In this document: one piece after another, positions 42,261-50,782 of the stretch
How positions within the stretch are numbered: the first letter of the stretch is position 1
How the letters are laid out: each line of letters starts with the position of its first letter
Source: JBKQHQ01 sp052148715
GTDB taxonomy: Bacteria; Pseudomonadota; Alphaproteobacteria; Rhizobiales; Xanthobacteraceae
Assembly (NCBI GenBank): GCA_052148715.1
Contig: JBKQHQ010000085.1
Location: forward strand, 1-61,193
Length of the DNA stretch: 61,193 nucleotides
Direction: 5' to 3'
Made by a program: the position numbers and the translations under genes
Notes under the pieces: generated by a model
Databases searched by the model: none
Told to the model about the DNA's origin: nothing
Seen by the model: only the letters and a program-made list of their open reading frames with translations

Positions 42261-42586
42261 TCACCGTCCGGCCGGGGCGACAGACCGGTGCACACCTGTA
42301 ACCCGCTGCAGCTTACCGAGCACAGCCAACAAATTGCTGGCGCGCGGGTTTCCCTTCGACCCGAGCATCCGCATCAAGCTCTTGGTCGGCGCTCCCGTCT
42401 CTCGGGCCAGCTTTTTCAAAGCCGACCGTGGCGTTGGTGTAAATCGCGCAGCACGGCCTCGCCGGTTTCCGGGTCGCCGGCGAGCGGCTGCTCGGCGGCC
42501 TCGGTGAGCAGCCGCTCGCGGAAGGCCAGATCGCGCTGAGCGGGCTTTCACCGTTTCCTTGAATCCTCGTGTCAGCGCCAGTGCAT
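42261..42586 (-). pseudogene. Frameshifted HTH antitoxin (HigA/addiction-module antidote type)
   Basis: Read on the minus strand, three frames give consecutive parts of one protein: ALTRGFKETVKAR, then QRDLAFRERLLTEAAEQPLA, GDPETGEAVLRD, then TNATVGFEKA, then KLARETGAPTKSLMRMLG and GNPRASNLLAVLGKLQRVTG. Joined, they match the putative addiction-module antidote family (Xre-like HTH). At least three indels break the frame, so no antitoxin is made. No toxin gene (RelE/HigB) is recognisable next to it. It marks decayed accessory DNA just after purD. Confidence 0.75.
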
Positions 42587-42852
42587 CGCTCCCAGTCGCG
42601 CAGCGTGTCCGGGTAAATCGGCCCATCGCGTGTGCGCCGTGCGCCGTTGGAGGCCACCGCAATCGGCAGGCTTCAGCGACAAGAGCAGAGGTAATAAGAT
42701 ACCTAAAAACGGCGTAGGCGCCACTCTCTGTCGGCAACACCCTGACGGATGCTGCCAGCGAGGAAAGCAAGGCCGTGTACAAACAACCCTTTGAAATCTG
42801 TTTGGTAGATTAGCTTCATAACAGAAGCTATAGCTAGGTTTAATATAATAAA

Positions 42853-42886
42853 GACACGGCGGTTTCACCCGCCGTGCTTATTTTGT
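42853..42886 (-). terminator. Rho-independent terminator downstream of the DUF4189-like gene
   Basis: An 8-bp stem, CACGGCGG (42855-42862) with CCGCCGTG (42869-42876), encloses a 6-nt loop. On the minus strand the stem is followed by TCTTTATTATATT and starts 27 nt after the stop codon at 42903. On the plus strand it is followed by CTTATTTTG, so it may work in both directions. Confidence 0.8.
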
Positions 42887-42902
42887 ACATGCCCAAACGA
42901 AT

Positions 42903-43340
42903 TCAGTAGTTCAATACTTCTATGCACTGGCTTTCACTGAAGCCCGCGTCCCTCGCCTTGTCCAGCGCGACGTCTTTGGCAAGCCCTTGGTAGGATCCGC
43001 CTACGAAGGCGCTGAGACCACTGCCGTTTCCGCAGTGCAAACCAACGACTTTCCACGACTCAGGAACGGAAATCGCGACGCAAGTACGCCCGCTGGCGTT
43101 TTCGCATTCGCTTCTTGCCGAGGCGCGTTCATCCGCTTCGGAGATGCCTCCGTCGGATTTGAAGCCCCTCCCATTGCGCGATACCGCGAAACCGTACCAG
43201 ACCGTAGTCGCGTCGGCGCTACCGCCCGTTGCTACTCTCCTCTTAGTCGTTATCGTTATCTCGTCGGCGCGGGAAACAGGCGCCGCGCTAACCAGTCCGA
43301 AAAGCACGGCAATGGCCGCGCCCATGACTTTCCTAACCAT
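42903..43340 (-). CDS. Small secreted DUF4189-like protein
   Basis: 145 residues from the ATG at 43340 (AGGA upstream). The signal peptide (RKVMGAAIAVLFGLVSAAP) ends near SRADE. The mature domain has VWYGFAVSRNGRGFKSDGG, DERASARSECENAS and CVAISVPESWKVVGLHCGN, with Cys residues spaced as in DUF4189 proteins, then KARDAGFSESQCIEVLNY. DUF4189 proteins are small periplasmic or secreted proteins of unknown role. Its region is less GC-rich than the flanking core genes, consistent with acquisition. It has its own terminator and lies between purD and the purD 3' remnant. Confidence 0.7.
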   Translation of the reverse strand: MVRKVMGAAIAVLFGLVSAAPVSRADEITITTKRRVATGGSADATTVWYGFAVSRNGRGFKSDGGISEADERASARSECENASGRTCVAISVPESWKVVGLHCGNGSGLSAFVGGSYQGLAKDVALDKARDAGFSESQCIEVLNY

Positions 43341-43778
43341 TTCAAGGATCCTCTGGCTGGATTCGGGGGGGGAATGCACCTTGGTGCACCAACATATGCA
43401 CTTCATAATGTAGCAAAGGGCTTCTGGTATCAAAATCACAATTGACTGATACGGCGACTTTGAAGTGGTGCTGAAACACGCCGGCTTTGTTCCAGACAAA
43501 GTTCTGCATCATGAATCAGCCAACTACGGACGCTGCTACAAACGTGCAATTGAGGAATTCCCACTCGAGCGATGCGTCACTTGAGAGCAGCCGAGGAGGT
43601 CTTTTGTCCGTTATCTTATCCAGATGTAATCGGAGTCTGAGGGTTGATGTTGCCCGGTGCGGCGGTCATCGCGGGCGACTACCAGGCCCGGAGGTCACCT
43701 GTGGAGCGCAGCGCCGCGGATTTCGGCAGGCCTCGTCGTCGCGCGTGGGTGTTACAGCCTACGCCCACCGAGGGGCCT
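43341..43778. other. 438-bp spacer between the DUF4189-like gene and the purD remnant
   Basis: Lower GC than the neighbourhood and no gene that I can support. It ends abruptly at 43779, where close similarity to purD begins. Confidence 0.45.
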
Positions 43779-44074
43779 TGGCGGCGAATGGCTATCCGGG
43801 GGCCTAGCAAAAGGGTTCGCTGATCGAGGGTCTCGACGAGGCGGCGCAGATCGAGGGCGTCGAGATCTTTCACGCCGGCACGATCCGCGAGGACGGCCGC
43901 CTCCGCGCCAATGGCGGCCGCGTGCTCAACGTCTCGGCGCTCGGCCGCACGGTCGCGCAGGCGCAGTCGCGCGCCTATGCGGCCGTCGATCGCATCCGCT
44001 GGAGCGGCGGCTTTTGCCGCCGCGACGTCGGCTGGCGCGCCATCGCGCGGGAGCGCGGCGGAACGCTCGAATGA
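43779..44074 (+). pseudogene. purD: Remnant copy of the purD 3' end
   Basis: From 43779 the sequence matches purD 41953-42236 at an offset of 1826 bp to about 44062, with roughly 20 substitutions and no indels. The purD frame is interrupted early: the codons for PYQK became A-stop-QK (CCTAGCAAAAG). The rest still reads GSLIEGLDEAAQIEGVEIFH and ends RERGGTLE-stop, a different C-terminus from intact purD (RERGG-stop). Either an insertion brought its own purD 3' end and displaced this one, or a local duplication decayed. Confidence 0.85.
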
Positions 44075-44108
44075 TCAGTTCTGGTCCAAATAGGACGGTC
44101 GAGAGCCG

Positions 44109-44399
44109 CTAGGCTTTTCGCACAAGCTTCTCGATCGCGGACTTCGTTAGACGGGTGCCGTCACTACAAGTGATCAGCCACACAATACCCATGCTATTAT
44201 TGACATGGCGACTCAAAACGAGGGCTTCGTCCAATCCATCGTATTCGGTCGAATGCACATTGCGTTTGTTCACCAAGGATTCAGCCTCGGTGATGCCCGC
44301 TTCAGTCCAATACACAGTATAGGTTGTGCGTGTCGCTCTGTTCTCGTTTGCCGCGGGTCGCGGCAAAGCGGCGACGGGCACTGCCGCTGCGATAGGCAT
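44109..44399 (-). CDS. Hypothetical protein (96 aa)
   Basis: Not recognised. Starting at the ATG at 44399 it reads MPIAAAVPVAALPRPAANEN, then a likely folded part, TTYTVYWTEAGITEAESLVN, DGLDEALVLSRHVNNSMGIV and WLITCSDGTRLTKSAIEKL. The last part, an aliphatic strand plus a basic helix, looks protein-like. The ribosome-binding site is weak (CGGAAAT). The frame extends to 44528 but the added part is rich in Arg/Trp and less plausible. It lies in the decayed stretch after the purD remnant. Confidence 0.4.
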   Translation of the reverse strand: MPIAAAVPVAALPRPAANENRATRTTYTVYWTEAGITEAESLVNKRNVHSTEYDGLDEALVLSRHVNNSMGIVWLITCSDGTRLTKSAIEKLVRKA

Positions 44400-44971
44400 C
44401 ACGAATTTCCGGCGGACCTTGCCAGTTGTCCGCCATCGCTGGGTGAGCTGCCGGAAATACGAGGGCTCGGATAGGCGCGCTTCCCTTGCCCACCAATACA
44501 ACTTTCGTCTTGAGCTCAGCATATGCACGCCTTCTGTCCGATCAGGAAAGCGAGACGGACCGGCTCGCCGGATAACTGACGTAACGCGAGCATGCCCTGC
44601 ACATCAAAAGCGTTCGTTTCTCAAAGCCGTGATATTTGAATAGATTTCGCAGTGAAATTCGTCGTTAACTCAATCATCTCCGGTCTCCAGGGCGCCAAGG
44701 CTTTCAGGTGCCCGAGGCGGTCGAAGCCTCATCTCCCGCTGGCGCGAGACGCCGCTCGACACGCCTTCGGACGCAACGTGTAGTCTTCGCGCCGCTCGTC
44801 TACCAACGACCCCAACAGCGTCGCGAATGCCCCACGCGATTGGCGCGGGGCCAGAACGTTGGATTCTCGAGGGCGGTTGAGTCACGCGGCCGCCCCTGGA
44901 TCAACGTGAACCGCCTCTGCCTGCGGCGATGGCCTGATTTGCGTAGCGCGCCCTGCTAAGAACCGCTATCG
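44400..44971. other. 572-bp region upstream of the truncated molybdenum hydroxylase
   Basis: I looked in all frames for the missing N-terminus of the downstream hydroxylase (a GxGRYVDD block) and did not find it. No other gene is supported. Confidence 0.5.
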
Positions 44972-47137
44972 GTGAAGTCTATCTTCGCGGTCGGAAACGA
45001 GGAAGCTGTCCTCGCGGTCTACACCGCGTCGGATCTCGCCGCGGAAGGCATCGGGGGGCTTCCCTGCGCGGGCACGATTGCCAATCGCGACGGCTCGCCT
45101 GCGTTCTTGCCGCCGCGGCCTGTGCTCGCGGAGAGCGTTGTTCGCCATGCCGGGGAGCCCGTGGCTTTCGTCGTGGCAACAGACCGAACGGCTGCGCACG
45201 CGGCGGCGGAGGCCATTCGAGTAGATCACCGGATAAGGTCGGCGGTCGTCGATCCGGAGGCCGCTCTCGAACAAGGTGCCCCAACCCTGTGGGCCGAAGC
45301 TCCCGGGAACTGCGCCTTCGATTGGCAGACGGGGCGCGAAGGGGAAACGAACGCCCTTTTCGCCTCTGCGGCCCATGTGACGCGGCTGCGCGTCGTCAAC
45401 AACCGGCTCGTAGCCGCTCCGATGGAGCCCCGGTCAGCGTGCGCAGAATACGACCCGGACACGCAAAGCTGGACCCTGCGGACGAGCACACAAGGTGGCT
45501 GGTTGGTACGCGACCTGATCGCCGCGGCCGCACTGAAGGTGACGCCCGACCGCTTGCGCGTCCTCACCCCCGATGTTGGAGGTAGTTTCGGCAGCAAGAT
45601 CTATCCCTATCCGGAGCACGTCCTCGTCTGCCATGCAGCGAAGAGGCTGGGGCGTCCGGTTTGTTGGACGGCGGACCGCTCGGAGGCCTTCGTCGCCGAC
45701 GTTCATGGGCGGGACACCGTGGCAATCGCCGAGCTTGCGCTCGACGGGGAGCACCGGTTCCTCGCCCTGCGAGTTCGGGTGATAGCCAACTTGGGTGCCT
45801 ACCCGTCAACGTTCGCGCCGTTCGTCCCGACCGTGATTGGCACCGCGGTGCTGCCCAGCGTCTACGCCCTCAGCTCAGTGTTCGCGACCGTGCGTGGGGC
45901 CCTCACCAACACCGTCCCGGTCGACGCGTATCGCGGCGCCGGAATGCCAGAGACCATCCATCTGGTGGAACGCCTGATCGACACGGCGGCGGTCGAGCTT
46001 GATCTCGACCGTGTCGAGCTGCGAAGGCGCAACCTGATCCGCGCCGACGCCATGCCCTATACCTCTCCGCTCGGGAGCGTCTACGACAGCGGCGCGTTTC
46101 CCCGGCTTCTAGATTCGGCAATTGATCGCGCGGACTGGAGCGGCTTCCCGGAACGCCGCCGGGCGTCGGCGGCACAAGGCCGGCGCCGTGGGATCGGGTT
46201 TGCTTGCTACCTCGCGACGACGGGCGGTCCGCCCGTGGAAACCGCGGAGATCCAGTTTGTCGACGGCCGCGTCGTCCTCAACGTCGGGACCCAGTCCAGC
46301 GGCCAGGGTCATGAGACGGCGTTCGCGCGCGTCCTCTCGGAGCGCCTCGCTATTCCCATCGATTCCATCGTTGTACAGCAGGGAGACACCGCGCTGCTGC
46401 GCTCGGGCGGCGGCACGGGCGGATCACGCAGCCTTTACGCGCAAGGGGCCGCCATCGTCGAAGCTGCGGCACGCGTGATCGAGAACGGGCGCCCGCTGGC
46501 AGCCCAGGCGCTCCAAGCTTCGGTGGACGAGATCGAGTTCCGCGGCGGCCGCTTCGGCGTCGCTGGAAGGGACCGCCACATCGACCTGCTCACGCTTGCT
46601 TCGCTCGAGGAGGAAACGGACGCGATCGGCTCGCGGCTTGACGTCAAGATAACGGCCAAGGCCGACATCCCCACGTTCCCGAACGGATGCCATGTCGCCG
46701 AGGTGGAGGTCGATCCAGAAACCGGTGCCGTGACGCTGCTGCGCTACGTAGCCGCCGACGACATAGGCCGCGTTCTCGACGCGACGCTCGCGCGCGGCCA
46801 GATCCAGGGTGGGATCGCCCAGGGCTATGGCCAGGCCATGCGCGAGCTGGCTCGCTACGACCACGACACCGGCCAGCTGCTCAGCGGCAGCCTGATGGAC
46901 TACGCGCTGCCGCGCGCGGGCGATCTCCCTGAGCTCGATGTGGAGTTCACCGAAATCCCGTGCACGACGAACCCGCTCGGCAGCAAGGGTGCGGGCGAAG
47001 CGGGCGCCATTGCGAGCGCGCCGGCGATCGTGAACGCGGTGCTCGACGCCCTCGCGGGCGACGGCGTCCGCGATCTCGACATGCCCATCACCTCAGAAAA
47101 GATCTGGAAAGCCCTCCGGACGTCTCGACGCATTTAG
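44972..47137 (+). pseudogene. 5'-truncated xanthine dehydrogenase family molybdopterin-binding subunit
   Basis: The open frame of 721 residues begins at a GTG without a good ribosome-binding site, at a point equal to about residue 65-70 of a full-length homologue (compare VLAVYTASDLAAEGIGGLP here with the full gene at 22777). The missing part holds the conserved RxEDxRLxxGxGRYVDD entry. Downstream the cofactor motifs are intact: DVGGSFGSKIYPYPE, VDAYRGAGMPETIHLVERL, GGGTGGSRS and catalytic Glu676 in SKGAGEAG. No FeS or FAD subunit is adjacent. It is similar in family but clearly diverged from the 22777 gene, so not a recent copy. Probably non-functional, although a shortened protein cannot be excluded. 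Confidence 0.75.
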
Positions 47138-47807
47138 CCCGGATCCCACGCCTCGATATGCCCCGAACCAGTGCGGACGAAGCGTTTGGACTTAGCCGCT
47201 CCACTTGGTCGCGAGGCTTGGCAGCCAAACCGGAGGCAGAGGGCTCACCGCGCTCATAGATCGCCGCGAGCAGCGGCGTATACCTCGCAGACCTCTGTGC
47301 CATCCATAGACAAAATTCTCACTGCGTCAGGATAAATGCAGCTGGGCGTCGGCCGCTCCTTCAACGCGCCCACGAGACTTCCTAAAGCCAAGTCTCTAAA
47401 CTCATGCAGAGAGCTATGGCTATTGGACAATGGGCACGCGCGCAAAACCCTGCCGCCGCGCAGGTACTGAATTTCAAAGGATCGCAGCATTCTGGGACTC
47501 CATCGTGGGAAAACCGGCCTCACCAAGAGCGGAGCATTTGCCTAAAGATTGAATTTGAGAATCGAATAGTTGACAACCACACTTCGAGGCCATGGTTTCT
47601 GGAATGTTAATCCTTCCGGCCGGCGCGGCGTTGCCAGCCGATCTTCGCGGATCGTCGAAAGATCGGCGGTCCGTTCCGGCCGCCGCCGACTGCGTATCGC
47701 AGACCTGACGACGGAGAGGGGATAATCATCCCGGCCAAAATCTGGGCCTTCTTGTCTCATTCCGTTGCTATGCTCAGCCCCGACGTCGACTTCGCCATAG
47801 GTGTTCC
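47138..47807. other. 670-bp region with at most one small gene
   Basis: Besides the uncertain frame at 47254-47493 nothing is supported. The last ~200 bp should hold the promoter of the dehalogenase-type gene at 47808. Confidence 0.4.
47254..47493 (-). CDS. Small hypothetical protein (79 aa), uncertain
   Basis: A short minus-strand frame starting MLRSFEIQYLRGGRVLRACP and ending DAVRILSMDGTEVCEVYAAA. The opening strand and the closing V-R-I-x-x-x-D-G-T-E-V segment faintly recall small DUF6894-like proteins common in Hyphomicrobiales, but the match is weak and there is no clear ribosome-binding site. It could be chance. Confidence 0.25.
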   Translation of the reverse strand, partial: RMLRSFEIQYLRGGRVLRACPLSNSHSSLHEFRDLALGSLVGALKERPTPSCIYPDAVRILSMDGTEVCEVYAAARGDL

Positions 47808-48710
47808 ATGAGTGACCTTGCCGACCTCTATCCAGGTTTTGCCGCGCGCTGGATCGACACCTCCGTGGGGAAAATTTTTGCCCGGACGGGCGGGGCAGGG
47901 GCGCCGCTCCTCCTCCTGCACGGCTATGCGCAGAGCAATGTCATGTGGCATCGCCTCGCGCCGGCGCTGGCGCAGCGCTTCGCGCTGATCATTCCCGATC
48001 TGCCGGGCTATGGCTGGTCGGCGGTGCCGGAGGCGAGGCCCGATCATTCGCCCTACGACAAGCGCTCCATGGCGGCGGTGATGGTCGAGGTGATGGAGGC
48101 GCTCGGCCATGCGCGCTTCCGCCTCGCCGGCCACGACCGCGGCGGGCGCGTCGCCTATCGGCTGGCGCTTGATCACCCCGGCCGGCTCGAGCGCCTCGCG
48201 GTGCTCGACATCGTGCCGACATACGCGATGTGGCACCACATGGACCATCGGATGGCGATGAAGGTGTGGCACTGGCCGTTCCTGGCCCAGCCGCATCCGC
48301 TGCCGGAAATGCTGCTCGGCAAGGCCGCGATCGAGTATCTTGATTGGAAGATGGCGAGCCAGACCAAGTCCAAGGACCTGTCGGCGTTCGATCCGCGCGC
48401 GCTCGCGCATTACCGCGCGTTCTTTCAGGATCCGATCCGCATCCATGCTACCTGTGAAGATTACCGCGCCGGCGAAGGCATCGACCTTAAGCACGACGAA
48501 GCCGACCGCGCGGCGGATAAGAAGATCACCTGCCCGCTGCTCGCGCTCTGGGGTGCGGCGGGTATTCCGAGCCAGAGCGGGCCGCTCGAGATTTGGCGCC
48601 AATGGGCAAGCCACGTCTCCGGTCAGCCGATCGATTGCGGCCACTTTGTTTGCGAGGAAAATCCGGACGCGACCTTGGCAGCGCTGCTGCCTTTCTTCGC
48701 GGCTCATTGA
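47808..48710 (+). CDS. Fluoroacetate/haloacetate dehalogenase-type alpha/beta hydrolase
   Basis: 300-residue cytoplasmic hydrolase that aligns almost without gaps to the fluoroacetate dehalogenase of Rhodopseudomonas palustris (RPA1163) as I remember it. Residues sit at the same numbers: nucleophile Asp110 and carboxylate-binding Arg111/Arg114 in GHDRGGR, Asp134 in VLDIVPTY, fluoride pocket His155-Trp156 in KVWHWPFLAQP and Tyr219 in CEDYRAG, and general base His279 in DCGHF (one less than the reference). HGYAQSNVMWHRLAP and DLPGYGWSAVPE fit too. The predicted reaction is hydrolysis of fluoroacetate to glycolate and fluoride (EC 3.8.1.3). No fluoride exporter is adjacent. Next gene follows after 17 nt. 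Confidence 0.9.
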   Translation: MSDLADLYPGFAARWIDTSVGKIFARTGGAGAPLLLLHGYAQSNVMWHRLAPALAQRFALIIPDLPGYGWSAVPEARPDHSPYDKRSMAAVMVEVMEALGHARFRLAGHDRGGRVAYRLALDHPGRLERLAVLDIVPTYAMWHHMDHRMAMKVWHWPFLAQPHPLPEMLLGKAAIEYLDWKMASQTKSKDLSAFDPRALAHYRAFFQDPIRIHATCEDYRAGEGIDLKHDEADRAADKKITCPLLALWGAAGIPSQSGPLEIWRQWASHVSGQPIDCGHFVCEENPDATLAALLPFFAAH

Positions 48711-48727
48711 AGCGCGGGTGCTTGACC

Positions 48728-49810
48728 ATGACGGCGATCGATCGGCAGACCACGTTTACCGGCACCAAGGAGGTGGCGGAGGCGCTACGTTTCGACACGG
48801 CGCGGCTCGAAGCCCATCTCACGTGCGAGGTACGCGGCTTCGTCGGGCCGTTGGTGGCGCGTCAGTTCAAGGGCGGCCAATCCAACCCGACCTACCTGAT
48901 CGATACGCCGACGCGCCGCTACGTCCTGCGGCGCAAGCCGCCCGGCAAGCTCCTGCCCTCCGCGCACGCGGTCGATCGCGAATACCGTGTCATCAGCGCA
49001 CTTCATGCGCAAGACTTTCCGGTCGCCGAGCCGATCCTTTATTGCGACGATGCCGAGATTGCCGGCACGCCGTTTTATCTGATGGCATTTGTCGAAGGCC
49101 GCGTTTTCTGGGAGCCGACCATGCCGGGCTCGAGCGCGCCCGAACGCGCGGCCGTGTACGACGCCATGAATGCGACGCTCGCGAGGTTGCATTCGTTCGA
49201 TCCGGCGGCCATCCGCCTTGGTGATTTCGGCCGCGGCGAGAACTACGTGGCGCGCCAGGTGGAACGGTGGTCGAAGCAATATCGTGCCTCGGAGACCGAA
49301 CGCGTCCGCGAGATGGAGGAACTGATCGCCTGGCTGCCCGCGCATTTGCCGCCACCGGGCCCGGTGCGGCTCGTGCACGGCGACTATCGCCTCGACAACA
49401 TGATCATCGCTCCCGCCGAGCCGAAAGTTTTGGCGGTGCTCGACTGGGAGCTTTCCACATTGGGGGATCCGCTCGCTGATTTTTCCTATCATCTGATGCA
49501 GTGGCATATGCCGCATTCAGAGACGGGCGCCGGCACCGGCTCCTTGCTCGGCGTGGACCTCGACGCGCTCGGCGTGCCCTCGCTGGCGGCCTATGTGGAT
49601 GCCTATGTGGCGCGCACGGGCCTCGATCCACGGCCTTACCTGCCGGTCTACCTCGCCTACAATTTCTTCCGCCTCGCGGCGATCCTGCAAGGCATCGTCG
49701 GGCGCGTGCGAGACGGCACGGCGACGAACGAGCACGCGCCGGCCAGGGCACAGATGGTCCAGCCGCTGGCGGCCAAGGCGTGGGAGTTCGCACGGCTCGC
49801 GGGGGCGTGA
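48728..49810 (+). CDS. Phosphotransferase (APH) family protein, ACAD10/11-N-like
   Basis: 360-residue kinase-like protein. KGGQSNPTYLIDTPTRRYVL is the nucleotide loop; RLVHGDYRLDNMII holds the catalytic loop (HGDxxxxN); AVLDWELSTLGDPLADF provides the metal-binding Asp. This order, with PGKLLPSAHAVDREYRVISA, is that of the phosphotransferase family related to the N-terminal kinase domain of ACAD10/ACAD11, which phosphorylates 4-hydroxy acids or their CoA esters. The ATG at 48728 lies 17 nt after the dehalogenase stop, and its stop overlaps the patatin start by 1 nt, so the three genes form one operon. No acyl-CoA dehydrogenase is adjacent. Confidence 0.88.
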   Translation: MTAIDRQTTFTGTKEVAEALRFDTARLEAHLTCEVRGFVGPLVARQFKGGQSNPTYLIDTPTRRYVLRRKPPGKLLPSAHAVDREYRVISALHAQDFPVAEPILYCDDAEIAGTPFYLMAFVEGRVFWEPTMPGSSAPERAAVYDAMNATLARLHSFDPAAIRLGDFGRGENYVARQVERWSKQYRASETERVREMEELIAWLPAHLPPPGPVRLVHGDYRLDNMIIAPAEPKVLAVLDWELSTLGDPLADFSYHLMQWHMPHSETGAGTGSLLGVDLDALGVPSLAAYVDAYVARTGLDPRPYLPVYLAYNFFRLAAILQGIVGRVRDGTATNEHAPARAQMVQPLAAKAWEFARLAGA

Positions 49811-50625
49811 TGAAGAGCTTCGCGCTGGCGCTCGGCGGCGGCGGCGCGCGCGGCTTTGCCCATATCGCCGTCATCGAGGCGCTCGAGGAGATGGAGGTGC
49901 GGCCGACCGCAATTGCCGGCGTATCGATCGGCGCCGCGATCGGCGCCGCTTATGCCGCCGGCGTCAGCGGCAAGACATTGCGGCGTCGCGCCATCGAGAT
50001 CGCGCACAAGAGCTCGCAGACATGGGGGCGCCTTTCCGCGGCACGGGCGCTCGGCTTGCGCCAAGCGCTCGCGGCGGGGTTGGGCAACCCGCTGGTGCTC
50101 GATGCGCAAAAGGTCTGTGCTGCCTTTCTCCCCGAAGCCGTTCCCGACGATTTCGCGCAGCTCCAGATCCCGCTCACCCTCATCGCCACCGACCTCTATG
50201 CCCGCAGCGAGGTGGCGTTCACCTCCGGCGATCTAAAAACCGCGGTCGCCGCCTCGATGGCGCTGCCCGGCCTGCTCCAACCGGTCGAAAGCGCAGGCCG
50301 GGTGCTGGTCGACGGGGCGGCCGTCAATCCGCTTCCCTTCGATCACCTCGTCGGCAAGGCCGATCTTGTGGTCGCGGTCGACCCTTCGGGCTCACTGATC
50401 GGTGTGCACGGCGTGCCGGACCCCTTTGAGACTTTGTTCACCACGCTGCAAGTGATGAGCGATACGATTCTTGCTTTCAAGCTCGCGCGCGGCGCGCCCG
50501 ACCTTGTCATCCGCCCGAATGTCGGGACCTTCCGGTTGCTCGATTTCCTGCGCGCCAGCGCCATTCTTCGGGCGGCCGATCCGGTGAAGGCCGAGGTCAA
50601 GGACCGGCTTGGCGCCATGTTGTAA
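49810..50625 (+). CDS. Patatin-like phospholipase
   Basis: 271-residue serine lipase/acyl hydrolase. The Gly-rich oxyanion loop GGGGARG is at 9-15, nucleophile Ser39 is in GVSIGA, and catalytic Asp168 is in the DGA motif (RVLVDGAAVNPLP). IDLYARSEV-type and SMALPGLLQPV strings are standard for bacterial patatins (RssA-like). No signal peptide, so cytoplasmic or membrane-associated. Its ATG overlaps the TGA of the phosphotransferase gene (ATGA), indicating coupled translation. Likely substrate is a phospholipid or lysophospholipid; the pathway link to the two preceding genes is unknown. Confidence 0.9.
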   Translation: MKSFALALGGGGARGFAHIAVIEALEEMEVRPTAIAGVSIGAAIGAAYAAGVSGKTLRRRAIEIAHKSSQTWGRLSAARALGLRQALAAGLGNPLVLDAQKVCAAFLPEAVPDDFAQLQIPLTLIATDLYARSEVAFTSGDLKTAVAASMALPGLLQPVESAGRVLVDGAAVNPLPFDHLVGKADLVVAVDPSGSLIGVHGVPDPFETLFTTLQVMSDTILAFKLARGAPDLVIRPNVGTFRLLDFLRASAILRAADPVKAEVKDRLGAML

Positions 50626-50782
50626 ACTTGATTTGCGCTATACTTACTCTTCGGCCATCGTTGCTTTCGGATGGACGATTTGGCGAGGCTCAGCCGTGCC
50701 GATCGTGAGTATTGTGCGGTAAAATAGTGCCGGTCTGCTTGCTAGGATCAGTCCCGGACCGGCGAGACCGGGAGCCAAGCCG

